From assembly GCF_025244705.1 (NCBI RefSeq), contig NZ_CP104207.1, positions 1,116,001-1,180,000 on the forward strand: a stretch of DNA of 64,000 nucleotides. Reading direction: 5' to 3'. The DNA is from Sphingopyxis sp. PET50 (GTDB lineage Bacteria > Pseudomonadota > Alphaproteobacteria > Sphingomonadales > Sphingomonadaceae). The translations under genes and the position numbers were made by a program. Below are positions 26,147 through 37,304 of the stretch, piece by piece. The notes below the pieces were generated by a model. It did not search any database and had not been told where the DNA came from. It saw only the letters and a program-made list of their open reading frames with translations. The first letter of the stretch is position 1. Each line of letters begins with the position of its first letter.

Positions 26147-27065
<919 letters not shown>

Positions 27066-27069
<4 letters not shown>

Positions 27070-27981
27070 GCGATACCGTCGAAACCTGGTTCGACCAGCC
27101 CTTGGTCTTCACCATCGCCGAGCGTCACGTCCGCGGGCGGCTGGTGCGGCTCGGGCCGACGCTCAACACAATCCTGAGCGCACACAGCTATCCGCCGGTG
27201 GCGGAGAAATTGTTGGCCGAGGCGCTGGTGCTCACCGTGCTGCTCGGCTCGACGCTCAAGACCGACGGCGGGCAATTGACCTTGCAGGCGCAGACCGGCG
27301 GCGGGCCGGTCGAGCTGCTGGTGTGCGACTATCGCGGCGGCGAACTGCGCGGTTATCTGAAATTCGACGCCGAGCGGCTGGCCGAGGTTGGTTCCGATCC
27401 GACGCTCTTCGCGCTGTTCGGTGAGGGTTTTCTCGCGATCACCTTCGACCAGCCGCGCGACCGACGAGCGCTATCAGGGCATCGTGCCGCTCGAAGGATC
27501 GTCGATCGGCGATGCCGCCGAACATTATTTCGAGCAGTCCGAGCAGATTCCGAGCCTCATCACGCTCGCCGCGCGCCACGATGCGGAGGCGGGCTGCGTC
27601 GCCGGCGGGCTGCTGCTCCAGCACCTGCCCGAGGGCGAGGTCGGGCGCGACCGGCTGCATGTCCGTCACGATCACCCCGAATGGGAGCATGCGCGCACTA
27701 TCGCCGCGACGCTGAAGCCCGAGGAACTGACCGATCCGGCGACCTCGCTCGAAACTCTCGCATGGCGGCTGTTCCACGAGGATGAGGTACGGGTCGAATC
27801 CGGTGCCACGGTGTCGCGCGGCTGCCGCTGCAGCACCGAATATTTCGCCGGGGTGCTGCGGCAATTCCCGGAGGCCGAGCGAGCCGACATGGCCGACGAG
27901 GCGGGCGATATCGTCGTCGATTGCGCCTTTTGCTCGCGGATTTTCCCGATCCCGCTGGCCGAGATCGCCGCTCCCGACTGA
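27066..27981 (+). pseudogene. hslO: Hsp33 redox-regulated chaperone, frame broken once
   Basis: A cytosolic holdase activated by oxidation of its zinc-binding cysteines. The first frame gives the N-terminal domain up to FLAITFDQP; the +1 frame continues TDERYQGIVPLEG and reaches the zinc site GCRCS and DCAFCSRIF. Removing one base near 27456 restores a 304-residue protein of normal length. Start ATG 27066 overlaps the argF stop. Association with argF is common in alphaproteobacteria. The conserved reading on both sides suggests a sequence error rather than decay. Confidence 0.85.
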
Positions 27982-28106
27982 CCCGATGCGCGACGAAACG
28001 AAGCGATTTGGCGCCAAGCGGTTGAAATCGCGGCATCGAAACGCTATTTCATCACAACAGGGTCGCATGTTTGCCCGCGACATGGGCAATCGTTGGATAG
28101 GTGTAC

Positions 28107-28517
28107 ATGGCGATCTTCTCCCACCCGATCAAAGCGCTGCTGGCGGTTGCCGCCGTGTCCGCAGCCCCGGCCGTGCCCGCGCAGGCGCCGTCGCTGGCGA
28201 TGCTCGACCAGCTCGAAAAGGGCAGCTGGCAACTGCGCGAACGCGGCAATATGACGGTGGCGCAAACCCTGTGCTTCGGCGATCCGCGGCGGCTCATCCA
28301 GATATTCCATCCGCGCGCCAATTGCTCGCGCTATGTTATCGAGGACAGCCCGAAGTCGGTGACAGTCCATTATACCTGCCCGGGCGCCGGGCACGGACGC
28401 ACGACGATCCGCTCCGAAACCAACCGGCTGGTCCAGATCGACACGCAGGGCATCGCCGACGGCAAACCCTTTTCGCAGGCCTATGAGGCGCGACGGAGCG
28501 GGGCCTGCACGAACTGA
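28107..28517 (+). CDS. DUF3617-like secreted protein
   Basis: A 136-residue protein with a signal peptide (KALLAVAAVSAAPAVPAQA). The mature part has the DUF3617 layout: KGSWQLRERG, CFGDPRRLIQI, NCSRYVIED, VHYTCPGAGHG, and a C-terminal EARRSGAC. It is probably periplasmic. An in-frame GTG at 28101 is an alternative start. The family has no known role. Confidence 0.75.
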   Translation: MAIFSHPIKALLAVAAVSAAPAVPAQAPSLAMLDQLEKGSWQLRERGNMTVAQTLCFGDPRRLIQIFHPRANCSRYVIEDSPKSVTVHYTCPGAGHGRTTIRSETNRLVQIDTQGIADGKPFSQAYEARRSGACTN

Positions 28518-28701
28518 TCGCCGGACCGTAACGGTTCGTTAACCATAGGCTGCTATCGCCGACACACGACGCACCGATGTGTGTCCTTCTCCCTAACGGC
28601 TTTCATGCCGAACTGGGCCGTACTGCGAAGGCCGTGCGGCCCGCTTTCTTTGCCGCGGCGCAGCACTTGCGCCCCCGCGGGCGCAGGCCTATCTCGCGGC
28701 G

Positions 28702-29394
28702 ATGCAGGATCTTGCCGGAAAGACGCTGATTGTCCTCCTGTCGGGCGGGCTCGACTCGATGGTCTGTGCCGGGCTCGCGCGCGAAGCCGGGGCGCGGATC
28801 GTCGCGCTGACGATCGACTATAACCAGCGCCACCGCGTCGAACTCGAATCGGCCGCGCGCATCGCCGCCCATGTCGGAGCCGCCGAGCATATCGTCTTGC
28901 CGCTCGACCTGCGCCGCTTCGGCGGCTCGGCGCTGACCGACGATATCGCGGTGCCCAAGGAGGGCGTGGGCCCCGACGTCCCCGTCACCTATGTGCCCGC
29001 GCGCAACCTGATCTTTCTGTCGCTGACGCTGGGGCTCGCGGAGGCGCGGGCTGCGCGGGACATCGTCATCGGGGTCAATGCGCTCGATTATTCGGGCTAT
29101 CCCGACTGCCGCCCCGAATTCATCGCCGGGTTCGAGCAACTCGCGCGGCTCGCGACGCGCGACGGCGACAAGGGCGTCGATTTCCGCATCCACGCGCCGC
29201 TGCAGCATATGACCAAGGCCGATATCGCCGCCGAGGCGGCGCGGCTGGGCATGGATGCGGGGATGAGCTGGTCCTGTTACGACCCGGCGCCGGGGGGCGA
29301 GCATTGCGGGCTGTGCGACAGTTGCCGGCTGCGCAGGAAGGGCTTCGCCGACGCGGGCCTCGCCGACCCGACCCGCTACGCCGCGCGGGGCTGA
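28702..29394 (+). CDS. queC: 7-cyano-7-deazaguanine synthase
   Basis: A 230-residue ATP-dependent enzyme turning 7-carboxy-7-deazaguanine into preQ0 in queuosine synthesis. The N-terminal P-loop LLSGGLDSMV and the C-terminal zinc cysteines in SWSCYDPAPGGEHCGLCDSC are intact, as is YVPARNLIFLSLTLG. Two bases separate it from queE. The 184 bases upstream contain no preQ1 riboswitch that I can fold by eye. Confidence 0.95.
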   Translation: MQDLAGKTLIVLLSGGLDSMVCAGLAREAGARIVALTIDYNQRHRVELESAARIAAHVGAAEHIVLPLDLRRFGGSALTDDIAVPKEGVGPDVPVTYVPARNLIFLSLTLGLAEARAARDIVIGVNALDYSGYPDCRPEFIAGFEQLARLATRDGDKGVDFRIHAPLQHMTKADIAAEAARLGMDAGMSWSCYDPAPGGEHCGLCDSCRLRRKGFADAGLADPTRYAARG

Positions 29395-29396
29395 TC

Positions 29397-30029
29397 ATGG
29401 GCTATGCGGTCAAGGAAATCTTCCTCACCCTGCAGGGGGAGGGGGCGCAAGCCGGGCGCCGCGCGGTGTTCTGCCGCTTCGCGGGCTGTAACCTGTGGAC
29501 GGGGCGCGAGAAGGACAGGGGCAAGGCGATCTGCCAATTCTGCGATACCGATTTCGTGGGCACCGACGGCACGTCGGGCGGCAAATATCGCGATGCCGCG
29601 GCGCTTGCCGCGACGATCGCCGAAAGCTGGGGCGCGGGAACGGCCGACCGCTATGTCGTGCTGACCGGCGGCGAGCCGATGCTCCAGGTCGACGATGCGC
29701 TGATCGACGCGCTCCATGCCCAGGGTTTCACCATCGCGATCGAGAGCAACGGCACGTTTCCGGTGCCGCGCAACATCGACTGGATCTGCATCAGCCCCAA
29801 GGCGGGCAGCGACCTGGTGCAGACGAGCGGCGACGAACTGAAGCTGGTCTGGCCGCAACCGGGCAGCGATGTCGAACGGCTCGCGGGGCTCGATTTCGGC
29901 CACTTGCTCGTCCAGCCGCTCGACGACCCGAACGCCGCGGCCAATGTTCAAGCGTGCATCGATCTGGTGATGGCCGATCCGCGCTGGCGTCTGTCGCTCC
30001 AGACGCACAAGAGCCTCGGGTTGCGCTGA
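29397..30029 (+). CDS. queE: 7-carboxy-7-deazaguanine synthase (radical SAM)
   Basis: A 210-residue radical SAM enzyme making the deazaguanine ring from 6-carboxytetrahydropterin. The cluster cysteines are C31, C46 and C49 (C-x14-C-x2-C, the unusual spacing of QueE). LTLQGEGAQAGR and VLTGGEPMLQ are further signatures. Adjacent queC confirms the pathway; queD and queF are not in the window. Confidence 0.95.
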   Translation: MGYAVKEIFLTLQGEGAQAGRRAVFCRFAGCNLWTGREKDRGKAICQFCDTDFVGTDGTSGGKYRDAAALAATIAESWGAGTADRYVVLTGGEPMLQVDDALIDALHAQGFTIAIESNGTFPVPRNIDWICISPKAGSDLVQTSGDELKLVWPQPGSDVERLAGLDFGHLLVQPLDDPNAAANVQACIDLVMADPRWRLSLQTHKSLGLR

Positions 30030-30032
30030 GCC

Positions 30033-30369
30033 CTATTCGTCCGCCTTCTTTGCGGGCGCGGGCGCTTCCGCTTTCTTGGCGACCGGCGACGAAATGACCT
30101 CGCCTTCGCCGCCGGCTGTCCTCGCTGTCGCCTTCCCCGGTCGCTTCCTCTTCCTTCTTCTCGGCGGGCTTGGCCCTGCCGTCGTCGGGGACACTGTTGT
30201 CGATCGCGGTGCCGTCGCCGCTCGCGTTGTCGAGGATGATCATTGAATCGCTGATCGTGCCGGGTTCCACCTCGACCGCGTCGAGCTTGGTCGTGGTCTT
30301 GCCCGAAGGTTCGCTGCCGCAGGCGGCGAGGGCGAGGATCAGGAGCGAGGGGAGGAGGATGCGCGTCAT
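30033..30369 (-). pseudogene. Small lipoprotein, frame broken once
   Basis: The N-terminus is a lipoprotein signal with lipobox LALAACG, then an acidic stretch (AEKKEEEATGEGDSED). Near 30114 the frame shifts; in the +1 frame it continues GGEGEVISSPVAKKAEAPAP and ends with a TAG at 30033. Length is 3n+1. No function recognised. It lies downstream of lipB on the same strand, nine bases away. Confidence 0.65.
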
Positions 30370-30378
30370 GGTGGCATC

Positions 30379-31032
30379 CTAACCGCTGGCCGAAATTTTG
30401 TCGAGAAAGGCGGGAAGCGCGCGTTCGAGCGCCGCATCGACTTCGGCGAAGCCCGCCGCCTTGCCGAGCGCGGCGAGGCTGGTCACGGGAAATTCGGCGA
30501 TCCCGCAGGGGATGATGCCGCCGAAATGCGACAGGTCGGGCGCGACGTTGAGCGACACGCCGTGCAGCGTCACCCACCGCCTCACCCGCACGCCGATCGC
30601 TCCGATCTTGGCCTCGCGGCCTTGCGGATCGTCGGTCCAGATGCCGATGCGCCCCTCGGCGCGGCGCGCGGCGACGCCGAGTTCGGCTAGCGCGTCGATC
30701 ACCCAGCCTTCGAGCGCCGAGACATAGGCGCGGATGTCGCGGTCGCGTTTGGCGAGATCGAGCTGGACATAGCCGACACGCTGGCCGGGGCCGTGATAGG
30801 TGTAACGCCCGCCGCGCCCGGCGTCATAGACGGGGAAGCGCGGGTCGAGCAACTCGGCCGGGTCGGCGCTGGTGCCCGCGGTATAGAGCGGCGGATGTTC
30901 GAGCAGCCAGATGCGCTCGCTCGCCTCGCCCGCATGGATCGCGGCGGCCCGCGCCTCCATGTCGGCGAGCGTCGCGGGATAGTCGGTCAGGCCGGGCGAA
31001 ACGATCCATTCGGGCTGCGGGAGAGGGCTCAT
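30379..31032 (-). CDS. lipB: Octanoyl-[acyl carrier protein]:protein octanoyltransferase
   Basis: A 217-residue enzyme that transfers octanoate from ACP to lipoyl domains. Signatures are [29 protein letters not shown], the catalytic Lys in [14 protein letters not shown] and catalytic Cys in GGIIPCGI. The start was set at ATG 31032; an open frame continues upstream but is unconserved. lipA is not in the window. Confidence 0.93.
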   Translation of the reverse strand: MSPLPQPEWIVSPGLTDYPATLADMEARAAAIHAGEASERIWLLEHPPLYTAGTSADPAELLDPRFPVYDAGRGGRYTYHGPGQRVGYVQLDLAKRDRDIRAYVSALEGWVIDALAELGVAARRAEGRIGIWTDDPQGREAKIGAIGVRVRRWVTLHGVSLNVAPDLSHFGGIIPCGIAEFPVTSLAALGKAAGFAEVDAALERALPAFLDKISASG

Positions 31033-31161
31033 CGCGTCGCCTGTTGCCCCTGTGCGAGACAGAGTGCAAGGGGCGAGGGTTAAATGGTTAACAAGGCTGG
31101 ACAAGCGGGGCCGGGCGGGCCAGTCTCCGACGCCCAACGACGATCAAGCGACGGAGTCACG

Positions 31162-31981
31162 ATGCCGAAATTCGACATGGGCGCGGCATGGGAAGACACG
31201 GTGGTCCTGCTGAAGTCGCACAGTGCGCTGACCCTCGTCATCGTCGCCGTTTTCTTGTTCCTGCCGACGCTGGCGCTCGGCTGGTTCGGCCCGGCGCCGA
31301 TCGAACCGCTCGGCCGGTGCGACCTTCGACCAGATCATGGCGACCTTTCGCGAAAGCATGCGGCAGATGGTCGGCTTTCAGCTGCTGGTCAGCGTGCTGG
31401 GCATGATCGGCGGGACGGCGGTCCTGCGTCTGTGGCTGTCGCGTGTGAGCACGAGCGTGGGCGACGCGCTGGTCTTCGCGATCAAGTTGCTGCCGACGAT
31501 GATCGCGATCCAGCTCCTGCTCGGCGTAGCGGCCGTCGCTGTTGCCTTTCTGGCGCTGATGCCGGCCTTGGCTGCGGGCAGCAGTGCCATCGGCATCCTG
31601 CTCGCCTTCGTCGGCGTTGTCGGCTTGCTTGCGCTGCTCTTCTATTTGTGGGGCCGGCTTTCGGTCATATCGCCGGTGGTCGCCGATCGGGCGACCTACA
31701 ATCCCTTCACGGCGATCCAGCAAAGCTGGCAGCTGACGAAGGACAATGGCTGGCGCATTTTCCTTTTCCTCTTCCTTGTGATCCTGGTCATCGTCGTTGC
31801 GGCACTGATCGCCTATTTCATCGTCGCTGTGCTGTCGGGAGCGGGCGAGGGCGTCGAACGATTCCTGAAAGGGGTCGTCGACGGCGGCTTCACCGCGGTG
31901 GTGGGGTTCGTCTCGCTGGCGGTCAGCGCCGCGGCCTATCGCCAGCTCGCGCTACGCGGCGGAAATGACATATTTTCGTAA
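31162..31981 (+). pseudogene. Multi-pass membrane protein, frame broken once
   Basis: A predicted inner-membrane protein with about six hydrophobic segments. The first frame runs MPKFDMGAAWEDTVVLL to about residue 52; the +1 frame continues ATFDQIMATFRESMRQMVG to the stop. An extra base near 31318 explains it (3n+1). The segment DRATYNPFTAIQQSWQLT matches DRLTRNPITGLSESWKLT in the next gene, so the two are paralogues. They resemble glycerophosphodiesterase-type membrane domains. Function unknown. Confidence 0.7.
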
Positions 31982-31983
31982 TC

Positions 31984-32007
31984 CGCACGGAAATCGCGGA
32001 TTTCCGT
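31984..32007 (+). other. Perfect hairpin between the two membrane-protein genes
   Basis: CACGGAAATC and GATTTCCGTG enclose a short GCG loop just after the first membrane-protein stop. No T-run follows, so it may be a processing or stability element rather than a terminator. Confidence 0.55.
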
Positions 32008-32109
32008 GAGGGCAGGAAATGATCGCAAAAGAGATGATAACGCGTTAAGCAGGCACATTGGGGACGCACAAGAAGGAATAAGGAACGAATTCAGCAAGGG
32101 GGAAATATC

Positions 32110-32991
32110 ATGGTCAAGATGAGTATCGGTGTGGCTTTTTCGGAAACCTTCGCGTTTCTGAAGGCCAATTGGACGCAAATGCTGATATGGGTCGGCGGCG
32201 CGTTGGTGGTGGTCGGATTGCTCGGTTACCTGCTGTTGGGATCGACCTTTTCCGCCTTGGCGATGGCCCCTAACGACCCCACGATCATGATGGGAGCCTT
32301 TGGCAAGATCGGCCTGTTCGCATTGATCGCCGCGGTCATCCTTTATGCGGCCTGCATGCTGATCTGGCGCGGCGGGCTGCATCCGGGCGAAGCGCCCAAT
32401 TTCGGCTGGGCGCTGCAGGCTGGGCTGGCTTTCGCCTTTGGCATGTTCGTGGTGTTCATCGCCGCCTATATCGTCGTTTTCATCGTGATGCTGATTTTCG
32501 GCCTGATTTTCGGTGCCGCACTGGGCGGACTGGGCGGCTTCGGCAGCGGCATGGACGCCGGCTCGGCGGGCGCGGTCGGCGGCGGTGCGATGGCGATAGG
32601 CGCGATCCTCTACATCGGCCTGCTCGTATTCATGCTGTGGGTGCAGGGCCGCTTTATCGTCGCCGGGCCGGTGATGGCGGACCGCCTGACCCGCAATCCG
32701 ATCACGGGGCTCAGCGAATCCTGGAAACTCACGCAGGCGTCGCAGTGGATCATCGTGGGTTTCTACCTGCTCTTCACGATCCTGCTCGTCGTCTATGCCT
32801 TCATCGCCGGGCTGATTTTCGGCGCGATCCTGGGCGGCATCGCGGGCAGCGGCTCGATCGTGGCCGCGCTGATTTCGATGATCATCACCGCGGCGGTCGT
32901 CTATCTGCCGATCCTGATGGTGTCCTTCTCGATGCCGGTCGGAGTCTATCGGGCGCTCGCGCCGCGCGCGTCGGGCGACGTTTTCGCCTAA
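32110..32991 (+). CDS. Multi-pass membrane protein (paralogue of preceding gene)
   Basis: A 293-residue inner-membrane protein with about six long hydrophobic segments, rich in Gly in the middle (ALGGLGGFGSGMDAGSAGAV). The DRLTRNPITGLSESWKLT motif before the last two helices is shared with the neighbour at 31162. Start ATG 32110, with AAGGGGGAA upstream. Members of this broad group are annotated as glycerophosphoryl diester phosphodiesterase membrane domains, but no catalytic domain is present. Confidence 0.75.
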   Translation: MVKMSIGVAFSETFAFLKANWTQMLIWVGGALVVVGLLGYLLLGSTFSALAMAPNDPTIMMGAFGKIGLFALIAAVILYAACMLIWRGGLHPGEAPNFGWALQAGLAFAFGMFVVFIAAYIVVFIVMLIFGLIFGAALGGLGGFGSGMDAGSAGAVGGGAMAIGAILYIGLLVFMLWVQGRFIVAGPVMADRLTRNPITGLSESWKLTQASQWIIVGFYLLFTILLVVYAFIAGLIFGAILGGIAGSGSIVAALISMIITAAVVYLPILMVSFSMPVGVYRALAPRASGDVFA

Positions 32992-33015
32992 CCGCAAGAA
33001 AGGCGAGCCAGAAGG

Positions 33016-33043
33016 GGCGCTCCGGAAACGGGGCGCCTTTTTT
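33016..33043 (+). terminator. Intrinsic terminator after the membrane-protein gene
   Basis: GGCGCTCCG-GAAA-CGGGGCGCC forms a stable stem closed by a GAAA loop and is followed by six T. It ends transcription from the left, four bases before the convergent hemF stop. Confidence 0.85.
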
Positions 33044-33046
33044 GTT

Positions 33047-33907
33047 TCAATTCCATTTGGCGAGCGGCGGCAGGCTCATCAGGATCGCGTCGATATTGCC
33101 GCCGGTCTTGAGCCCGAACAGCGTGCCGCGGTCATAGACGAGATTGAATTCGGCATAACGCCCGCGCCAGATCAACTGCGCCTCGCGCTCGGCGTCGGTG
33201 AAGGGTTGGCCCATGCGCCGCCGCACGATCTGCGGGAAGATGTCGAGGAACGCCTCGCCGACCGCGCGAGTCAGCGCGAAATTGCGGTCGAACTCGGCAT
33301 CGTCGCCGCATTCGAGATGATCGTAGAAGATGCCGCCGACCCCGCGATGCACGCCGCGATGCGGGATGAAGAAATAATCCTCGGCCCATTTTGCATAGCG
33401 TTCATAGACGTCGGGACCGAAGGGCGCGCAGGCGGCACGGAAGCGCGCGTGAAAGGCGTCGGTGTCTTGGCTGTAGGGAATCGGCGGGTTGAGGTCGGCG
33501 CCGCCGCCAAACCACCGCCGCGTCGTGGCGAGGAAGCGCGTGTTCATGTGCACCGCGGGAACATGCGGGTTCGCCATGTGCGCGACGAGGCTGATCCCGG
33601 TCGCAAAGAAGCTCGGATCCTCGGACGCGCCGTGGATCGACGCGGCAAAGTCGGGGGCGAACTGGCCGCCGACGGTCGAGACATTCACCCCGACCTTTTC
33701 GAACACCTGGCCCGTCATCACCCCGCGCACCCCGCCGCCGCCCTCGCCGGGGGCCAGCCCCTCGGCCTCGCGGTCCCACGGCGTATAGGCGAAGCGGGCG
33801 TCGCTGCCCGCTTCGGCCTCGATCGCCTCGAACTCGGCGCAGATCCGGTCGCGCAGCGATTCGAACCAGTCGCGGGCGGTCTGTTGCTGGGGGTCGAGCG
33901 AAATCAT
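33047..33907 (-). CDS. hemF: Oxygen-dependent coproporphyrinogen III oxidase
   Basis: A 286-residue enzyme of haem synthesis that decarboxylates coproporphyrinogen III using oxygen. Characteristic blocks are FEKVGVNVSTVGGQF, ISLVAHMANPHVPAVHMNTR, WFGGGADLNPPIPY, and FYDHLECGD. Full length. Its start overlaps the trmL stop by 4 bases, so trmL-hemF is one transcript. Confidence 0.95.
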   Translation of the reverse strand: MISLDPQQQTARDWFESLRDRICAEFEAIEAEAGSDARFAYTPWDREAEGLAPGEGGGGVRGVMTGQVFEKVGVNVSTVGGQFAPDFAASIHGASEDPSFFATGISLVAHMANPHVPAVHMNTRFLATTRRWFGGGADLNPPIPYSQDTDAFHARFRAACAPFGPDVYERYAKWAEDYFFIPHRGVHRGVGGIFYDHLECGDDAEFDRNFALTRAVGEAFLDIFPQIVRRRMGQPFTDAEREAQLIWRGRYAEFNLVYDRGTLFGLKTGGNIDAILMSLPPLAKWN

Positions 33908-34363
33908 GCGGGAAAGCCTTTCGTCTGCCGGAGCGCCTCGGCGAGCGCGATGCCAGCCGCGACCGCGACATTCAAGGAACGAAAGCCCCGGGCGATCGGA
34001 ATCGCGACGCGCGCGGTTACCGTTTGATGGACATGATGGGGAACACCCGCGCTCTCTGATCCGAACAATAGCACATCGCTTTGATCGAAATCAAAATCGG
34101 GCAGCGGCGTGGCTCCCGCGGTCGTCAGCAGCACGAGGCGCTGGCCGCCGATCCGCGACCATTGCCGGAACGCGGTCCAGTCCGGGTGGCGCCGTACATT
34201 GGCGCGCACCGCATAATCCATGCCCGCGCGTTTCAAGGCGGTGTCGGAGAAAGGAAAGCCGCAGGGTTCGATGATATGCGCCAGGCACGCCGAAACAGGC
34301 CGCGGTGCGCAGCGTGGTGCCGACGTTGCCCGCGATGTCGGGCTGAAACAGAGCGATTTCCAT
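33904..34363 (-). pseudogene. trmL: tRNA (cytidine(34)-2'-O)-methyltransferase, frame broken once
   Basis: A SPOUT methyltransferase acting on the wobble base of tRNA-Leu. The first frame gives MEIALFQPDIAGNVGTTLRT and AACFGV; after one surplus base near 34285 the frame continues AHIIEPCGFPFSD, then LLFGSESAGVPHHVH and IPIARGFRSLNVAVAAGIAL, the knotted SAM site. Both sides of the break read as conserved family sequence. Start ATG 34363. The 223 bases between it and petA hold nothing I recognise beyond the divergent promoters. Confidence 0.85.
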
Positions 34364-34586
34364 GCCCGCTGCATAGGCCGCAAGCCCGCGCAAATCGAGG
34401 GCCTCGAGGGGAGCGCCCGCGACGCGATCGCAAAGGGGAAATTGCCTGTTGGCAAGCCCCGGATGTGCCGCTATCAGGCCCGCAATTCCCGGAGGGGCCG
34501 CCGGGGCGCCCGCTGTCGTGCGCGCGCAAACGGGGTGGCCTTCGATCCGGGATAATTTGTCAGTTCAGCCAGGCAAGGGCAATCGA

Positions 34587-35144
34587 ATGGCCAGTGAAAC
34601 CGAACCCGCCGCAGTCATCGAAGACGGCGTGCGCCGCCGCGACTTCATCAATATCGCGGCGGTCAGCTTCGCCGGGGTCGGCGCGGGCGTGGTGGTGTTG
34701 CCGCTGATCGCCCAGATGAACCCGTCGGCCGATGTGCTGGCGCTGTCGACGACCGAAATCGACATTTCGGCGATCCAGCCGGGCCAGGCGATCAAGACAA
34801 GCTGGCGCAAGCAGCCGGTGTTCGTGCGCAACCTGTTCGCCAAGGAGATCGCCGAAGCCAAGGCGGTGCCGTTGAGCGACCTGCGCGATCCCGAAACGAT
34901 CGACCAGCGCACCAAGCCCGGCAAGGAGAACTGGCTGATCACGCTGGGCGTCTGCACCCATCTCGGCTGCGTGCCGCTCGGCGCTGCGGAAGGCGAGAAC
35001 AAGGGCGATTTCGGCGGCTATTTCTGTCCGTGTCACGGGTCGCACTACGACACGGCGGCGCGTATCCGCAAAGGCCCGGCGCCCAAGAATCTGGTCGTGC
35101 CGCCTTATGAATTCACCAGCGACACCGTCGTGATGATCGGCTGA
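34587..35144 (+). CDS. petA: Ubiquinol-cytochrome c reductase iron-sulfur (Rieske) subunit
   Basis: A 185-residue subunit of the cytochrome bc1 complex that passes electrons from ubiquinol to cytochrome c1. An N-terminal Tat-type anchor ([15 protein letters not shown]) is followed by the soluble domain. The 2Fe-2S ligands lie in CTHLGC and CPCHGSHYD. Start ATG 34587. First gene of the petABC operon. Confidence 0.97.
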   Translation: MASETEPAAVIEDGVRRRDFINIAAVSFAGVGAGVVVLPLIAQMNPSADVLALSTTEIDISAIQPGQAIKTSWRKQPVFVRNLFAKEIAEAKAVPLSDLRDPETIDQRTKPGKENWLITLGVCTHLGCVPLGAAEGENKGDFGGYFCPCHGSHYDTAARIRKGPAPKNLVVPPYEFTSDTVVMIG

Positions 35145-35157
35145 GGAGCGAGATAAG

Positions 35158-36438
35158 ATGAGCTTTCCCTGGGCCAAGAACTACGAACCCCAGCAGCCGT
35201 TGATGAAGTGGCTGGACGAGAAACTGCCGCTGCCGCGCCTCGTCTACAACGCGGTCGGTGCGGGTTATCCGGTGCCGCGCAACCTCAACTATTTCTGGAA
35301 CTTCGGCGTGCTCGCCTGCGCCGCTCTGGCGATCCAGATCGTCACCGGCATCGTGCTGGCGATGCACTATGCCGCCAATGCCGGCGTCGCCTTCAACTCG
35401 GTCGAGCATATCATGCGCGACGTGAATGCCGGCTGGTTCATCCGCTACGCGCATATGAACGGCGCGAGCATGTTCTTCATCGTTGTCTATCTGCACATCT
35501 TCCGCGGTCTCTATTACGGGTCGTACAAGGCGCCGCGCGAAATGGTGTGGCTGCTCGGCGTCGTCATCTTCCTTCTCATGATGGCGACCGCTTTCATGGG
35601 CTATGTGCTTCCCTGGGGGCAGATGAGCTTCTGGGGCGCGCAGGTGATCACCGGCTTCTTCTCGGCGATTCCGCTCGTCGGCGAACCGGTGCGCGAATGG
35701 CTGCTCGGCGGCTTCGTGCCCGACAATGCGACGCTCAACCGCTTTTTCTCGCTGCACTATCTGCTGCCGTTCGTGATCGCGGGCGTCATCATCCTGCACA
35801 TCTGGGCGCTGCACATCCCGGGTTCGTCGAACCCGACCGGCATCGAGGTGAAGGACGAGCAGGACACGATCCCCTTCCACCCCTATTACACCGCCAAGGA
35901 TGGCTTCGGGCTCGGCATCTTCCTGCTGATCTTCGCGCTGCTGACCTTCTTCAGCCCGAACACGCTGGGACACGCCGACAACTATATCCCGGCGAACTCG
36001 CTTTCGACCCCGGCGCACATCGTTCCCGAATGGTATTTCCTGCCCTTCTACGCGATCCTGAAGGCCTTCACCTTCAACTTCCTTTGGGTCGATGCGAAGC
36101 TGTGGGGCGTGATCGCGATGTTCGCGTCGATCGCCGTACTGTTCTTCTTGCCCTGGCTCGACAGCTCGCCGGTGAAGTCGTCCAACTATCGCCCGCTGTA
36201 CCGCATCTTCTTCTGGATCCTGGTGGTCGACGTGCTGGTGCTCGGCTATTGTGGCATGCAGCCGGCCGAGCAGCCCTATGTGATCCTCAGCCAGGTGGGC
36301 GCGATCTATTATTTCGCTCACTTCCTGGTGATCCTGCCGATCGTCTCGCGCATCGAGCGTCCGCTTCCGATGCCCAATTCGATCACCGAGGCGGTTCTCG
36401 CCAAGCATGCCGACGCGCCGTCGGAAGCCACGGCCTGA
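35158..36438 (+). CDS. petB: Cytochrome b subunit of the bc1 complex
   Basis: A 426-residue membrane protein with eight to nine helices carrying both b haems. [17 protein letters not shown] and the Qo-site [12 protein letters not shown] are intact. It lies 13 bases after petA, with AGGAGCGAG as ribosome-binding site. Full length. Confidence 0.97.
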   Translation: MSFPWAKNYEPQQPLMKWLDEKLPLPRLVYNAVGAGYPVPRNLNYFWNFGVLACAALAIQIVTGIVLAMHYAANAGVAFNSVEHIMRDVNAGWFIRYAHMNGASMFFIVVYLHIFRGLYYGSYKAPREMVWLLGVVIFLLMMATAFMGYVLPWGQMSFWGAQVITGFFSAIPLVGEPVREWLLGGFVPDNATLNRFFSLHYLLPFVIAGVIILHIWALHIPGSSNPTGIEVKDEQDTIPFHPYYTAKDGFGLGIFLLIFALLTFFSPNTLGHADNYIPANSLSTPAHIVPEWYFLPFYAILKAFTFNFLWVDAKLWGVIAMFASIAVLFFLPWLDSSPVKSSNYRPLYRIFFWILVVDVLVLGYCGMQPAEQPYVILSQVGAIYYFAHFLVILPIVSRIERPLPMPNSITEAVLAKHADAPSEATA

Positions 36439-36469
36439 GCGCCGGACTTTAACAGGAGCTGATACAGCC

Positions 36470-37280
36470 ATGGTTCGCCCGCTCGGATTTCTCGTCGGTC
36501 TCGGTTTCATCACCGCGCTGGTTTTCGCGATTTTCACGACGCCGCTCAGCAACGAAGAAAATATCGCCCACAAGTTTCACGAACACCCCAAGCATCTGAA
36601 GCTCGCGAGCGACGGCTTGCTGCCCCATTGGGACAAGCAGCAGCTGCAGCGTGGCATGCAGGTGTACAAGGAGGTCTGTTCGGCCTGTCACAGCCTGCAC
36701 CTCGTCGCTTTCCGCGACATCGAGGCGCTGGGTTACACGCCGGGACAGGTGAAGACGTTTGCGAAGGGCTTCCAGGTGCCGTCGATCAACCCCGATACGG
36801 GCGAGCTCGGCGACGCGTGACGGTCTGCCGTCGGACTATTTCCCGTCACCCTATCCGAATGAAACCGCCGCCCGCGCCGCGAACAACAACGCGCTGCCGC
36901 CCGACCTGTCGCTGATCACCAAGGCGCGCGAAGGCGGCAAGGACTATGTCTATTCGCTGCTGACCGGGTTCCGCAATCCGCCGGCAAACCTGCCCGCGGA
37001 ACTGAAGCCGGGCACCGGGCTGCATTACAACCCCTATTTTGCGAATCTCAATCTCGCGATGGCGCCGCCGCTGACCAAAGGCCAGGTGACCTTTGCCGAT
37101 GGCACGCCCTCGACGGTTGATCAGATGGCCAAGGACGTCACTGCCTTCCTCGTCTGGACCGCCGAACCCAAACTGGTGAAGCGCGTGCAGGTTGGCTGGG
37201 CAACGGTGCTGTTCCTCGCAATGTTCAGCGTCCTCGCCTATCTGTCGTACCGCAACATCTGGGCCGACAAGAAGCATTGA
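36470..37280 (+). pseudogene. petC: Cytochrome c1 subunit of the bc1 complex, frame broken once
   Basis: The c-type haem subunit. The first frame covers an N-terminal membrane or signal segment and the haem site VCSACHSLH; at about 36809 one base is surplus, and the +1 frame continues TRDGLPSDYFPSPYPNE, AANNNALPPDLSLI and the C-terminal anchor ATVLFLAMFSVLAYL. Restoring the frame gives a normal-length c1. The gene is central to respiration and its operon partners are intact, so a sequence error is much more likely than a dead gene. Confidence 0.9.
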
Positions 37281-37304
37281 GCGGTGCGGGGAGGGCGACC
37301 GACA

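Noticed and set aside
28518..28701. A preQ1 riboswitch upstream of queC
   Set aside because: The 184-base leader has no recognisable preQ1 aptamer core; GC-rich stems are present but not in the needed order.
35113..36573. A 486-residue minus-strand open frame opposite petB
   Set aside because: Antisense shadow rich in Arg/His/Asp with no recognisable motif; petB is intact on the plus strand.
36800..36830. Programmed +1 frameshifting in petC
   Set aside because: No slippery codon plus stop arrangement of the prfB kind is shared among the broken genes, and cytochrome c1 is not known to use frameshifting.
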